In this document: positions 54,734-63,339 of the stretch, piece by piece
Numbering within the stretch: the stretch's first letter is position 1
How the letters are laid out: each line of letters starts with the position of its first letter
NCBI RefSeq assembly: GCF_947501385.1
Contig: NZ_CANMVP010000003.1
Span: 149,691-213,690 of the forward strand
Reading direction: 5' to 3'
Source of the DNA: an uncultured Polaribacter sp.
GTDB taxonomy: Bacteria > Bacteroidota > Bacteroidia > Flavobacteriales > Flavobacteriaceae
Length of the DNA: 64,000 nucleotides
Translations under genes and position numbers: made by a program
Notes under the pieces: generated by a model
The model's input: the letters and a program-made list of their open reading frames with translations, nothing else
What the model was told of the DNA's origin: nothing
Database searches by the model: none

Positions 54734-56083
54734 ATGTCAAAAGACATTCGTATTAAAAAAGGCTTAGATATTAAGCTGGTTGGCGTTGCGGAGAAAATAA
54801 CTACTAAGAGTGTTCAAAGTAGTATTTATGCAGTAAAGCCAGAAGATTTTCACGGAATAATACCTAAACTTATAGCCAAGCAAGGCGCCGAAGTAAAAGC
54901 AGGGGAAGCACTTTTTCATTCGAAAAGTGACGAACGTATTTTATTTCCAAGTCCTGTTTCTGGTAAAGTTACAGAGGTCATACGTGGAGAAAGAAGAAAA
55001 GTATTAGCAATTAAAATTGTTGCCGATGCAATACAAGGATTTAAAGATTTTGGAACCAAAGTTGCAAGTACAATGTCTGCAGAAGAGGTTAAAAATCATT
55101 TATTTGCTGCAGGTTGCTGGCCCTTTATAAAACAACGTCCTTTTGACGTGGTTGCAAACCCAAATCAAACTCCAAAAGCTATTTTTGTATCTGCTTATGC
55201 AAGTGCACCTTTAGCGGCAGATTTAGATTACACCTTGGCGGGAAAAGAAGCAGAATTACAAGCTGCAATTACAGCAGTTTCTAAATTAACTGAAGGAAAA
55301 GTACATGTTTCAGTTGGCGCAAATTCTAGCTCTGCTTTGGCAAATTTATCTGGCGTAGAAATTCATAAGGTTTCAGGACCACACCCTTCAGGAAATGTGG
55401 GAACTCAAATTGCAAAAATAGATCCTATCAATAAAGGGGAAGTTGTTTGGGTAATCACTCCTCAAGATTTAGTGGTTATTGGTGAATTATTGCTAACGGG
55501 AAAACTAAAATTAACAAGAACGGTTGCTTTAACAGGTTCTCACTTTAGCAAGCCGCAATATGTAACTGCAATTGCAGGTGCTGCTGTTGCAGATGTAACT
55601 GCAAATAATTTGAATGATGACAATACGAGAATAATCAGCGGAAACGTACTTTCTGGAAAGGAAGTAAAAGAAGATGGTTTTTTAGGCTATTATGACAATC
55701 AAATAACAGCCATTCCAGAAGGAGATGATTATGAATTTTTTGGTTGGAACAAACCAATTTTCAATAAAGTTTCTACTTCTAGAGCCTTGACTTTTTCTTG
55801 GTTAAATCCAAAGAAAAAATATGACTTAAACACCAACACAAATGGTGAACACAGAGCTTTTGTAGTAACAGGTGCTTATGAAGAAGTGTTTCCTTTAGAT
55901 ATTTATCCGATGCAATTATTAAAAGCATTTATGTATAAAGATTTAGATGAGATGGAAGCTTTAGGAGGGTATGAAGTTGCTCCTGAAGATTTTGCACTAA
56001 CAGAATTTATTTGTGTATCTAAACAACCGCACCAAAAGATAATTCGTGAAGGTTTAGATTTAATGAGAGAAGAATTAGGATAA
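54734..56083 (+). CDS. nqrA: Na+-translocating NADH:quinone reductase subunit A
   Basis: A 449-residue peripheral subunit of the Na+-NQR. SKDIRIKKGLDIKLVGVAE and the barrel-sandwich segment VKAGEALFHSKSDERILFPSPVSGKVTEVIRGERRKVL are characteristic. It is the first gene of the six-gene nqr operon. In the complex it sits on the cytoplasmic side near the quinone site. Confidence 0.97.
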   Translation: MSKDIRIKKGLDIKLVGVAEKITTKSVQSSIYAVKPEDFHGIIPKLIAKQGAEVKAGEALFHSKSDERILFPSPVSGKVTEVIRGERRKVLAIKIVADAIQGFKDFGTKVASTMSAEEVKNHLFAAGCWPFIKQRPFDVVANPNQTPKAIFVSAYASAPLAADLDYTLAGKEAELQAAITAVSKLTEGKVHVSVGANSSSALANLSGVEIHKVSGPHPSGNVGTQIAKIDPINKGEVVWVITPQDLVVIGELLLTGKLKLTRTVALTGSHFSKPQYVTAIAGAAVADVTANNLNDDNTRIISGNVLSGKEVKEDGFLGYYDNQITAIPEGDDYEFFGWNKPIFNKVSTSRALTFSWLNPKKKYDLNTNTNGEHRAFVVTGAYEEVFPLDIYPMQLLKAFMYKDLDEMEALGGYEVAPEDFALTEFICVSKQPHQKIIREGLDLMREELG

Positions 56084-56087
56084 GGTT

Positions 56088-57290
56088 ATGAGCTTAAAAC
56101 AAAACTTACACAATTTAAAAGAGAAATATAAAGGAACCAAGATGGCACCTGCGTTTAATGCAATCCATACTTTTTTATATTTACCGAACGAAGTTACTCA
56201 CGCAGGAGGAACCCACATCAAAGCAGCAGACGATTTAAAGCGTACAATGAATATTGTAATTATGGCTTTAGTTCCTTGTTTATTGTTTGGAATGTTCAAT
56301 GCAGGTTATCAACATTATGCAGCTATAGACAACTCTTTAAGAGCAGATGTTTTGGCTAACTTTTTTACGTTTGATAATCTTTGGATTGGAATTATAAAAG
56401 TATTACCATTAGTAATTGTTTCTTACGGAGTTGGGCTTTTAGTCGAATTTATCTTCGCAGTTATTAAAGGACATGAAGTAGAAGAAGGGTATTTAGTAAC
56501 AGGAATGTTAGTGCCATTAATTGTGCCTGTAGATACTCCATTATGGATGTTATCTGTTGCGGTGGTTTTTGGAGTTGTAATTGGTAAAGAAGTATTTGGT
56601 GGTACAGGAATGAATATTTTAAATCCTGCATTAACCATTAGAGCATTCTTATTTTTTGCATATCCAACCTGGATGTCTGGAGATAAAGTTTGGGTATACG
56701 ATGCTGTAGAAAGAACTGGAACTGCAGATGCAATTTCTGGTGAAACGATTTTAGGAAGTTATGCACAAAATCAAGAAGTAGTGTATTCTACTTTTGATAA
56801 GTTTATGGGCTTCATACCAGGTTCTGTGGGTGAAACATCTACATTTTTAATCCTTATAGGAGCCGCAATTTTAATTTTTACAAAAATTGGAAGTTGGAGA
56901 ATTATTCTCTCAGCATTTGTAGGAGCAGCCGTTATGGGTTTGATATTCAATCAAGTGGTTGCTGCAGATATGATTACAGAATCTAGCAAGTTTTACGGCT
57001 TAATGAATACCGTTTGGTGGGAACATTTAACCATTGGAGGTTTGGCATTTGGAGCTGTATTTATGGCGACTGATCCAGTAACTGGATCTCAAACAAATAA
57101 AGGAAAATGGATTTACGGTTTCTTAATTGGTTTCTTTTCAATTATGATTCGTGTATTTAACCCTGCCTATCCAGAAGGAGTGTTTTTAGCAATTCTGTTA
57201 ATGAATGTATTTGCTCCAACAATAGACCACTATGTGGTTCAAGGAAACGTCAAGAAAAGATTAAAGCGTGCTAAAGTTAAAACTGCCTAA
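56088..57290 (+). CDS. nqrB: Na+-NQR subunit B
   Basis: A 400-residue membrane subunit with about ten helices that carries covalent FMN and part of the Na+ path. GGTGMNILNPALTIRAFLFFAYP and GGLAFGAVFMATDPVTGSQTNKGKWIYGF are family hallmarks. The region expected to hold the flavinylated Thr reads DAISGETILG, with Thr220. The usual DxxSGAT pattern has Ala where this protein has Glu. Gap to nqrA 4 bases. Confidence 0.96.
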   Translation: MSLKQNLHNLKEKYKGTKMAPAFNAIHTFLYLPNEVTHAGGTHIKAADDLKRTMNIVIMALVPCLLFGMFNAGYQHYAAIDNSLRADVLANFFTFDNLWIGIIKVLPLVIVSYGVGLLVEFIFAVIKGHEVEEGYLVTGMLVPLIVPVDTPLWMLSVAVVFGVVIGKEVFGGTGMNILNPALTIRAFLFFAYPTWMSGDKVWVYDAVERTGTADAISGETILGSYAQNQEVVYSTFDKFMGFIPGSVGETSTFLILIGAAILIFTKIGSWRIILSAFVGAAVMGLIFNQVVAADMITESSKFYGLMNTVWWEHLTIGGLAFGAVFMATDPVTGSQTNKGKWIYGFLIGFFSIMIRVFNPAYPEGVFLAILLMNVFAPTIDHYVVQGNVKKRLKRAKVKTA

Positions 57291-57293
57291 ATT

Positions 57294-58088
57294 ATGAGTA
57301 AGAGAACAGATAGTAATAGTTATACCATCATATTTGCCATTGTAATGGTATTTGTTGTGGGTTCATTATTAGCATTTACAGCATCTTCATTAAAACCTGC
57401 TATCAAGGAAAATGAAAGAATGGAAACGCAGCAAAATATTTTGTATGCAATGGGTGTTAATGAAAATGAAGAAGGAAGCATCACCTTTATCTCTACAGAT
57501 AAAGTAGCAGAAGCATTTGCTACAAAAATTTCTGAACAAATTGTTTTAGAAGTAAAGGATGGAAACATTATTAAAGAAATGAATCGCCAAGAATTCATGG
57601 CTGCTAATAATAACAAAGAGCCTTATTTAATAGATATTAAAAAACAACAAACCAGAGCTAAAAACGGTGAGTCTCGTTTTTTACCTTTATTTAAAGGCAA
57701 ACAAGAAGGACAAACGGTGTATGTAGCTCCAATAAGAGGTAAAGGTCTTTGGGATGCTATTTGGGGGTATGTTGCGTTAGATACAGATATGGTTGTAAAA
57801 GGAACCTTTTTTGATCATGCTGGTGAAACTCCTGGCTTAGGGGCAAACATTAAGCAACGTTATTTTATGGACGATTTTTACGGTGAAAAATTACTAACAG
57901 AAGCAGGTGTCTTTAAAGGAATTACTGTTGCTAAAGGTAATAACGATCCTTTAAATAAAGATAAAGACGATTATGAAGTAGATGCTTTGGCTGGTGCAAC
58001 AATTACTGGCGATGGTGTTGCTGCAATGATTAAAAAAGATTTAAAGTTGTATTTACCATACTTCCAAAACTTAAAAAATAAAAACTAA
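57294..58088 (+). CDS. nqrC: Na+-NQR subunit C
   Basis: A 264-residue subunit with one N-terminal helix (about 10-32) and a periplasmic FMN-binding domain. The flavinylation motif DALAGATITG is intact, with FMN expected on Thr236. It starts 3 bases after nqrB. Confidence 0.96.
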   Translation: MSKRTDSNSYTIIFAIVMVFVVGSLLAFTASSLKPAIKENERMETQQNILYAMGVNENEEGSITFISTDKVAEAFATKISEQIVLEVKDGNIIKEMNRQEFMAANNNKEPYLIDIKKQQTRAKNGESRFLPLFKGKQEGQTVYVAPIRGKGLWDAIWGYVALDTDMVVKGTFFDHAGETPGLGANIKQRYFMDDFYGEKLLTEAGVFKGITVAKGNNDPLNKDKDDYEVDALAGATITGDGVAAMIKKDLKLYLPYFQNLKNKN

Positions 58089-58089
58089 G

Positions 58090-58734
58090 ATGGGACTACT
58101 TTCAAAAAAAGACGCAAAGTTAATCATAGATCCTTTAGCAGATAACAATCCAATTACAATACAAGTATTAGGAATTTGTTCTGCATTAGCAATTACTGCA
58201 GAATTAAAAGCTTCTCTAGTAATGGGTATTGCAGTACTATTTGTATTAGGAGTTGGTAATGTGGTTATTTCTTTAATGAGAAATATCATTCCTTCTAAAA
58301 TTAGAATTATTGTGCAGCTTATTGTGGTTGCATCTTTAGTAATTATTGTAGATCAAGTTTTAAAAGCGTATGCTTATGAGTTAAGTAAAACGCTAGCAGT
58401 ATTTGTTGGTTTAATTATTACGAATTGTATCATAATGGGGCGTTTTGAAGCTTTTGCACTGGCAAACGGACCTTGGAAATCTTTCTTAGATGGCATAGGA
58501 AATGCTTTAGGATATGCCGTAATTTTAATAATTGTAGGGTTCTTTAGAGAATTATTAGGTTCAGGTACTTTATTCGGAATTCCAGTATTAGGAGACCCAA
58601 TTGAAAAAACAGGACTGTATGCAACAGGCTATGAAAATAACGGATTTATGTTAATGCCTCCAATGGCTCTAATTGTAGTGGGTTTATTAATCTGGGTACA
58701 ACGTAGTAGAAACAAAGCATTAATTGAAGATTAA
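58090..58734 (+). CDS. nqrD: Na+-NQR subunit D
   Basis: A 214-residue integral membrane subunit with six helices. LGICSALAITAELKASLVMG and IVGFFRELLGSGTLFGIPV are typical of the NqrD/RnfE family. Its start is one base after the nqrC stop. The next gene, nqrE, is unusually far (108 bases) because of a repeat element. Confidence 0.96.
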   Translation: MGLLSKKDAKLIIDPLADNNPITIQVLGICSALAITAELKASLVMGIAVLFVLGVGNVVISLMRNIIPSKIRIIVQLIVVASLVIIVDQVLKAYAYELSKTLAVFVGLIITNCIIMGRFEAFALANGPWKSFLDGIGNALGYAVILIIVGFFRELLGSGTLFGIPVLGDPIEKTGLYATGYENNGFMLMPPMALIVVGLLIWVQRSRNKALIED

Positions 58735-58751
58735 CAATACGCAGTATGATT

Positions 58752-58824
58752 ATCCTGAATTGATTTCAGGATGTTTTTGTCAGAAATGAAATAATTAAAT
58801 AAGATACTGAAACAAGTTCAGTAT
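58752..58824. repeat. Two 21-base hairpins in the nqrD-nqrE gap
   Basis: ATCCTGAA-TTGAT-TTCAGGAT (58752-58772) and ATACTGAA-ACAAG-TTCAGTAT (58804-58824) have identical geometry: 8-bp stem, 5-base loop. They belong to the dispersed CCTGAA/TTCAGG type. All other nqr gaps are 1-4 bases. Confidence 0.8.
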
Positions 58825-58842
58825 TAAAAGTTTAAAAAAAAT

Positions 58843-59565
58843 ATGGAACATATAGAATTATTTTTCAAATCTATTTTTATAGACAACATGGTATTTGCCG
58901 TATTCCTTGGAATGTGTTCATACTTAGCTGTATCTAAAAAAGTAACAACTGCAGTAGGTTTAGGAGCGGCAGTAATTTTTGTATTGGCAATTACAGTTCC
59001 TTTAAACTGGCTGTTAGACCAATATTTATTACAACCAGGTGCATTGGTTTGGTTGGGTGATGAATATGCAGCATACGACTTAAGTTTTCTTTCTTTTATC
59101 ATGTTTATTGCAACCATTGCAACCATGGTTCAGTTAGTTGAGATCATTGTAGAGAAATTTTCACCATCATTATACAACTCTTTAGGTATTTTCTTACCGC
59201 TAATTGCAGTAAACTGTGCCATTTTAGGAGGTTCTTTATTCATGCAAGCCAGAGAGATAGAATCTTTAGGACTGGCTTTAAATTATGGAGTATCTTCTGG
59301 AATTGGTTGGTTTTTAGCAATTTTAGCCATTGCCGCGATTCGTGAGAAAATTAGATATTCTAGTGTACCACCTGCATTAAGAGGTTTAGGAATTACTTTT
59401 ATTATTACAGGTTTAATGGGTATTGGTTTCTTGAGTTTTGGAGGCATGTTAACAGGAGGAGATGAAGAAGGAGAACCTTCTACAGAACCAGAAGTTACTG
59501 TTGAAAAAGTACAACAGAAAGAAACAAAAAAAGAATTAGCAAAAAACATAAAAACGATAAAGTAA
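58843..59565 (+). CDS. nqrE: Na+-NQR subunit E with an acidic C-terminal extension
   Basis: A 240-residue membrane subunit. Residues 1-205 match NqrE ([43 protein letters not shown]), including the paired Cys residues of the intramembrane iron site near positions 26 and 126. The last ~38 residues ([14 protein letters not shown], then a KKELAKNIK tail) go beyond the usual ~200-residue length and look disordered. It is separated from nqrD by two hairpins and from nqrF by one base. Confidence 0.95.
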   Translation: MEHIELFFKSIFIDNMVFAVFLGMCSYLAVSKKVTTAVGLGAAVIFVLAITVPLNWLLDQYLLQPGALVWLGDEYAAYDLSFLSFIMFIATIATMVQLVEIIVEKFSPSLYNSLGIFLPLIAVNCAILGGSLFMQAREIESLGLALNYGVSSGIGWFLAILAIAAIREKIRYSSVPPALRGLGITFIITGLMGIGFLSFGGMLTGGDEEGEPSTEPEVTVEKVQQKETKKELAKNIKTIK

Positions 59566-59566
59566 C

Positions 59567-60877
59567 ATGATTTTAGCAGCAGGAACAACAGGAACTGTTA
59601 TTGCAACAGTTGTCGCATTTTTAATAATAGCTTTATTATTAATAACTTTATTGTTAGTAGTAAAACAAAAATTATCACCATCTGGTCCTGTAAAGATTAT
59701 GATTAATGGTGAAAGAGAAATAGAAGTAGCTTCAGGAGATTCTTTATTAACTACCTTAGGGAGCAATAAAATTTTCTTACCATCTGCCTGTGGTGGTGGT
59801 GGAACATGTATTCAATGTGAATGTCATGTGTTAGAAGGTGGAGGAGAAGCTTTACCAACAGAAGTTCCTCATTTTTCTAGAAAAGAATTAAAAGAAGGTG
59901 CACGTTTGGCTTGCCAAGTAAAGGTAAAGCAAGACATGAACATTTCTATTCCTGAAGAAGTATTTGGAATCAAGAAATGGGATGCAGTAGTTGTAAGAAA
60001 TTACAATGTTGCTTCATTTATTAAAGAATTTGTTGTGGAGATTCCAGAAGATATGGGATACAAAGCAGGTGGGTATATTCAAATAGAAATTCCTCCTTGT
60101 GAAGTAAAGTTTGCTGATATGGATATTACAGCACACCCTGAAGAACACGATAGTCCAGATAAGTTTGAAGCAGAATGGGACAAATTTAAATTGAGACCAT
60201 TGGTAATGAAAAATAATGAAACTGTAGAAAGAGCCTATTCTATGGCTTCTTATCCTGCAGAAGGAAGAGAAATCATGTTAAACGTACGTATTGCAACTCC
60301 GCCATTTGATAGAGCAAAAGGTGGCTGGATGGATGTAAATCCTGGTGTTGCCTCTTCTTATATTTTCGGTTTGAAAAAAGGAGACAAATGTATTATTTCT
60401 GGACCTTATGGTGAATTTTTCATCAACGAATCTGAATCAGAAATGTTATATGTTGGTGGTGGTGCAGGTATGGCGCCAATGCGATCTCACTTATATGAAT
60501 TATTTAGAACTCTAAAAACGGGTAGAAAAGTAACGTATTGGTATGGTGGACGTTCTAAAGCCGAATTGTTTTATATAGATCATTTTAGAGCTTTAGAAAA
60601 AGATTTTCCAAATTTCAACTTTTACATTGCATTGTCAGATCCTTTAGAAAGTGACAATTGGAAAGTGAAGAAAGATATTCATGATACCGAAGGTGATGGT
60701 TTTGTAGGCTTTATACATAATTGTGTAATAGATAACTACTTAAATCATCATGAGGCACCAGAAGATATAGAATTGTACTTCTGTGGACCACCATTAATGA
60801 ACAAAGCAGTTCAAAAAATGGGCGAAGATTTTGGTATGCCAGATGAAAACATTCGTTTTGATGATTTTGGAGGATAA
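59567..60877 (+). CDS. nqrF: Na+-NQR subunit F, NADH-oxidising
   Basis: A 436-residue subunit: N-terminal helix (about 5-30), a 2Fe-2S ferredoxin domain (CGGGGTCIQCECHV and ACQV give the four Cys), then a ferredoxin-NADP reductase-like domain with FAD motif RAYSMASYP and NADH-binding GGGAGMAPMRSHL and YFCGPP. It is the electron entry point of the pump. The start, MILAAG, follows the nqrE stop by one base. Confidence 0.97.
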   Translation: MILAAGTTGTVIATVVAFLIIALLLITLLLVVKQKLSPSGPVKIMINGEREIEVASGDSLLTTLGSNKIFLPSACGGGGTCIQCECHVLEGGGEALPTEVPHFSRKELKEGARLACQVKVKQDMNISIPEEVFGIKKWDAVVVRNYNVASFIKEFVVEIPEDMGYKAGGYIQIEIPPCEVKFADMDITAHPEEHDSPDKFEAEWDKFKLRPLVMKNNETVERAYSMASYPAEGREIMLNVRIATPPFDRAKGGWMDVNPGVASSYIFGLKKGDKCIISGPYGEFFINESESEMLYVGGGAGMAPMRSHLYELFRTLKTGRKVTYWYGGRSKAELFYIDHFRALEKDFPNFNFYIALSDPLESDNWKVKKDIHDTEGDGFVGFIHNCVIDNYLNHHEAPEDIELYFCGPPLMNKAVQKMGEDFGMPDENIRFDDFGG

Positions 60878-60886
60878 TCTTCCACT

Positions 60887-60934
60887 TGTCATTCCTGCTC
60901 CTGTGCCCAACTTGATTGGTTAAAGGCAGGAATC
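60887..60934. repeat. Dispersed palindromic repeat with inserted hairpin (copy 3)
   Basis: The outer arms TGTCATTCCTGC and GCAGGAATCT are as in the basic copy at 13426; the loop carries TGTGCCCAACTTGATTGG (from 60902) as in the copy at 14805. It lies 9 bases after the nqrF stop. Confidence 0.75.
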
Positions 60935-60944
60935 TTAAAAATAG

Positions 60945-60975
60945 AAACCGATTCAGCAATGAATCGGTTTTTTTG
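60945..60975 (+). terminator. Terminator of the nqr operon
   Basis: AAACCGATTC, loop AGCAAT, GAATCGGTTT and a T-tract, 68 bases after the nqrF stop and just after the repeat. Confidence 0.85.
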
Positions 60976-61060
60976 TTAGAACAAAGTATTATTATAAGAA
61001 ATAATACCTATCAAGTTGGTTAAAAAACTCTTTTTGTTATAAAATGAGTAGTAATGATGT

Positions 61061-61252
61061 TTATTTGTTGTCTTTAATTTTAACGTCAACATTTCCTTTG
61101 TCATCAGCTTTCACGGTACCTTTAGAAGTTTCAATTTCTACCTTGCGCTTAGCTTCTGCTTCTGTTTTTACGGTAGTTTCTTTTTTCTTGTCTTCTCTAC
61201 AAGAAGTAAATGATAATGCTAGGCAAAAAGCCACAAATACTAATTTTTTCAT
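61061..61252 (-). CDS. Small lipoprotein, 63 residues
   Basis: MKKLVFVAFCLALSFTSC is a strong lipoprotein signal (Cys18). The mature 45 residues are highly charged (REDKKKETTVKTEAEAKRKVEIE, then VKADDKGNVDVKIKDNK) with two short beta-like segments. No known domain. An open frame on the other strand in the same place is a shadow. Confidence 0.75.
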   Translation of the reverse strand: MKKLVFVAFCLALSFTSCREDKKKETTVKTEAEAKRKVEIETSKGTVKADDKGNVDVKIKDNK

Positions 61253-61431
61253 ATATGATGTTTAAGATTTTTGCAATCTAACCCTTTTTATAAAAGCAAG
61301 CTAATTAATTAGTTTATTTAGAAGCACAGTCTTTTTAGGTATCAACTGCGTATTACTAAAATTAATTGGTAAAATTATTTTGAAATCACTTTTGATGCCT
61401 CCGTTATTCAATCTATAAAAAATATTTATTT

Positions 61432-61893
61432 TTAGGTTAAAAGTGTTTCTATATGGTAAACAGGTTGCCCGTTTTCGTGTTCAAATAACTTCGAATAATC
61501 CATCACATTTGCGATACCTTCTAATTCACACAAAAAAGAAACAACATCACACAAGCCAGTAAATAAAACTTCTTTGTTTTTAGAATTTCGAGGCTTAGAG
61601 TTATAATGACACAAAGGAGTTTTAAAACCACAAGCTTCTAAAAATATTTTTTCAATTTGTAATATTTCTAAAGGAGAATACCCATTAAAACGCCTTCCTA
61701 AATTTTGATGCACTGTACCAACATAGTTCAATTGCAGAGAGCCATGTTGATCAGAAAGGTGTTTCCAGCTATCATGATTGTCTAAAATATTACCTACAGC
61801 ACAAGCAGTACAATCTTCAGGATTTAATTTATTGTTATGAAAGGCGTTGTACAATTTTATAAGTGCGTTTTCGAGTCTTTTTGGAGTATTCAT
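61432..61893 (-). CDS. Conserved-type protein of unknown function (Cys-rich, near nqr)
   Basis: A 153-residue soluble protein with CTACAVGNILDNHDSWKHLSDQHG near the N-terminus, further Cys residues at about 89, 96 and 115, and a helical C-terminal half. Proteins like this are sometimes labelled 'NADH-quinone reductase subunit F' in databases, as I recall, but it has no ferredoxin, FAD or NADH motif. The real nqrF is 555 bases away on the other strand. Function unknown. Confidence 0.75.
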   Translation of the reverse strand: MNTPKRLENALIKLYNAFHNNKLNPEDCTACAVGNILDNHDSWKHLSDQHGSLQLNYVGTVHQNLGRRFNGYSPLEILQIEKIFLEACGFKTPLCHYNSKPRNSKNKEVLFTGLCDVVSFLCELEGIANVMDYSKLFEHENGQPVYHIETLLT

Positions 61894-61984
61894 ACGTTAT
61901 TTTTACAAATTATTTAAAAATAGTAATAATTCAAATAGAAGTCAAATCTATAAATGTTAAAGTTTTTATTTAGAATGTTTAAAA

Positions 61985-62806
61985 ATGAGTAGTTTCGTAC
62001 CGTCAATTTTTAAAATGATTTACATCCTCTTTTTTTTTATAGCTTTATTGACCATTATTTTTACGCTCATTTATTCTTTTCAAGAAAAGCTGATATTTCA
62101 GAATGGAAAAAAATTAGAGAAAAATTACCAATACCAATTTTCAAATAAATTTGAAGAAATTTTCTTAACAACCAAAGATGAAAAAAAAATAAATGCGCTT
62201 CATTTCAAAACAGAAAATCCAAAAGGAGTTCTTTTATTTTGCCATGGAAACAACGGAAATCTTACAAAATGGGGGAAAAGAATATCCTATTTATTAAAGT
62301 ATAATTACGACGTTTTCGTTTTTGATTATAGAAATTACGGAAAGAGTTCTGGAAATTTTAATGAAGAAAAAATGTTTACTGATGCTTTGTTAGTATACAA
62401 ACACATAAAAAGAACTGTTAAAGAAGATAAAATAGTAGTATATGGTTTTTCTTTAGGAGGTACGTTTGCAACAAGAATTGCGGCTCAAAATAAACCAAAA
62501 GAACTTATTTTAGAAGCACCTTTTTACAGTTTTAAAAAAGCAGTTCAATATTATTCGATACTTGCACCCACTTTTTTATTGAAGTATCAATTTAAAACAA
62601 ACAGAGACATTGTAAAAGTAACCGCGCCAATTACTGTTTTTCATGGTAATAAAGATAAAATTACTTCTTTTAAAGATGCTAAAAAATTATTAGCATTAAA
62701 TAGATCGAGACAAAACTGTTTTATAGAAATAGAGAATGGAACGCATCATAATAGTAGAGAACATAATTTGTACAAACAAAAATTAAAAGAAATTTTAGAA
62801 CGATAG
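61985..62806 (+). CDS. Alpha/beta hydrolase with N-terminal membrane anchor
   Basis: A 273-residue hydrolase. A single N-terminal helix (about 12-32) is followed by the alpha/beta core: HGNNGN oxyanion region, nucleophile Ser in GFSLGG, acid in HGNKDKIT and catalytic His in NGTHHN. It resembles BEM46/YfhR-type hydrolases. A second Met at residue 11 (MIYILFFF) may be the real start, as it directly precedes the helix. Substrate unknown. Confidence 0.87.
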   Translation: MSSFVPSIFKMIYILFFFIALLTIIFTLIYSFQEKLIFQNGKKLEKNYQYQFSNKFEEIFLTTKDEKKINALHFKTENPKGVLLFCHGNNGNLTKWGKRISYLLKYNYDVFVFDYRNYGKSSGNFNEEKMFTDALLVYKHIKRTVKEDKIVVYGFSLGGTFATRIAAQNKPKELILEAPFYSFKKAVQYYSILAPTFLLKYQFKTNRDIVKVTAPITVFHGNKDKITSFKDAKKLLALNRSRQNCFIEIENGTHHNSREHNLYKQKLKEILER

Positions 62807-62854
62807 TATTTTCTAAATTTTATAAATTGTATTTTTGAAATCTTATAAATTTAT

Positions 62855-63313
62855 ATGAAACGTTTAGAGAAGATTTTAAAAAAAAAAAAATACATTAAAA
62901 TTTCACTAAAAAAGATTGCGACAAATCACTTAGAATTAAAGGCGAAAATAAATGGCGTTAAGGGGCGTTTTATTTTAGATACTGGCGCATCTAATTCTTG
63001 TGTAGGTTTAAATTCAATTGAACATTTTAATTTGATTGCAGAAGAAAGTGAAACAAAAGCCGCTGGTGCTGGAGCAACAGATATGGAAACACAACTTTCT
63101 GAAAATAATTTATTAAAAATTGTAACTTGGGAAACCAATAAATGTAATTTAGTACTTTTCGATTTATCTCATGTGAATACCGCGTTAACCCAACATAATG
63201 CGAAAGAAGTAGATGGTATTATTGGTGCAGATATTTTGCGAAAAGGAAAAGCATTTATAGATTATAATAATAATGTTTTATATTTAAAAAAGTTGAAGAA
63301 AAAGAAAAAGTAG
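62855..63313 (+). CDS. Retropepsin-like aspartic protease, single domain
   Basis: A 152-residue protein with one aspartic protease domain: catalytic Asp42 in RFILDTGASNSC and a C-terminal GIIGADILRKGKAFIDYNN, the pair of motifs of the retropepsin/DUF4124-like clan. With only one Asp motif it would have to dimerise. There is no signal peptide; the first 20 residues are very Lys-rich. The neighbours are a hydrolase and yqeY. Confidence 0.85.
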   Translation: MKRLEKILKKKKYIKISLKKIATNHLELKAKINGVKGRFILDTGASNSCVGLNSIEHFNLIAEESETKAAGAGATDMETQLSENNLLKIVTWETNKCNLVLFDLSHVNTALTQHNAKEVDGIIGADILRKGKAFIDYNNNVLYLKKLKKKKK

Positions 63314-63339
63314 TTTAAGAATTAATTAAAAATAAAATT

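Noticed and set aside
61044..61265. 73-residue plus-strand ORF
   Set aside because: It is the antisense shadow of a small lipoprotein with a clear signal and lipobox on the minus strand.
61432..61893. Second NqrF subunit
   Set aside because: No ferredoxin, FAD or NADH motif; the genuine nqrF is at 59567-60877.
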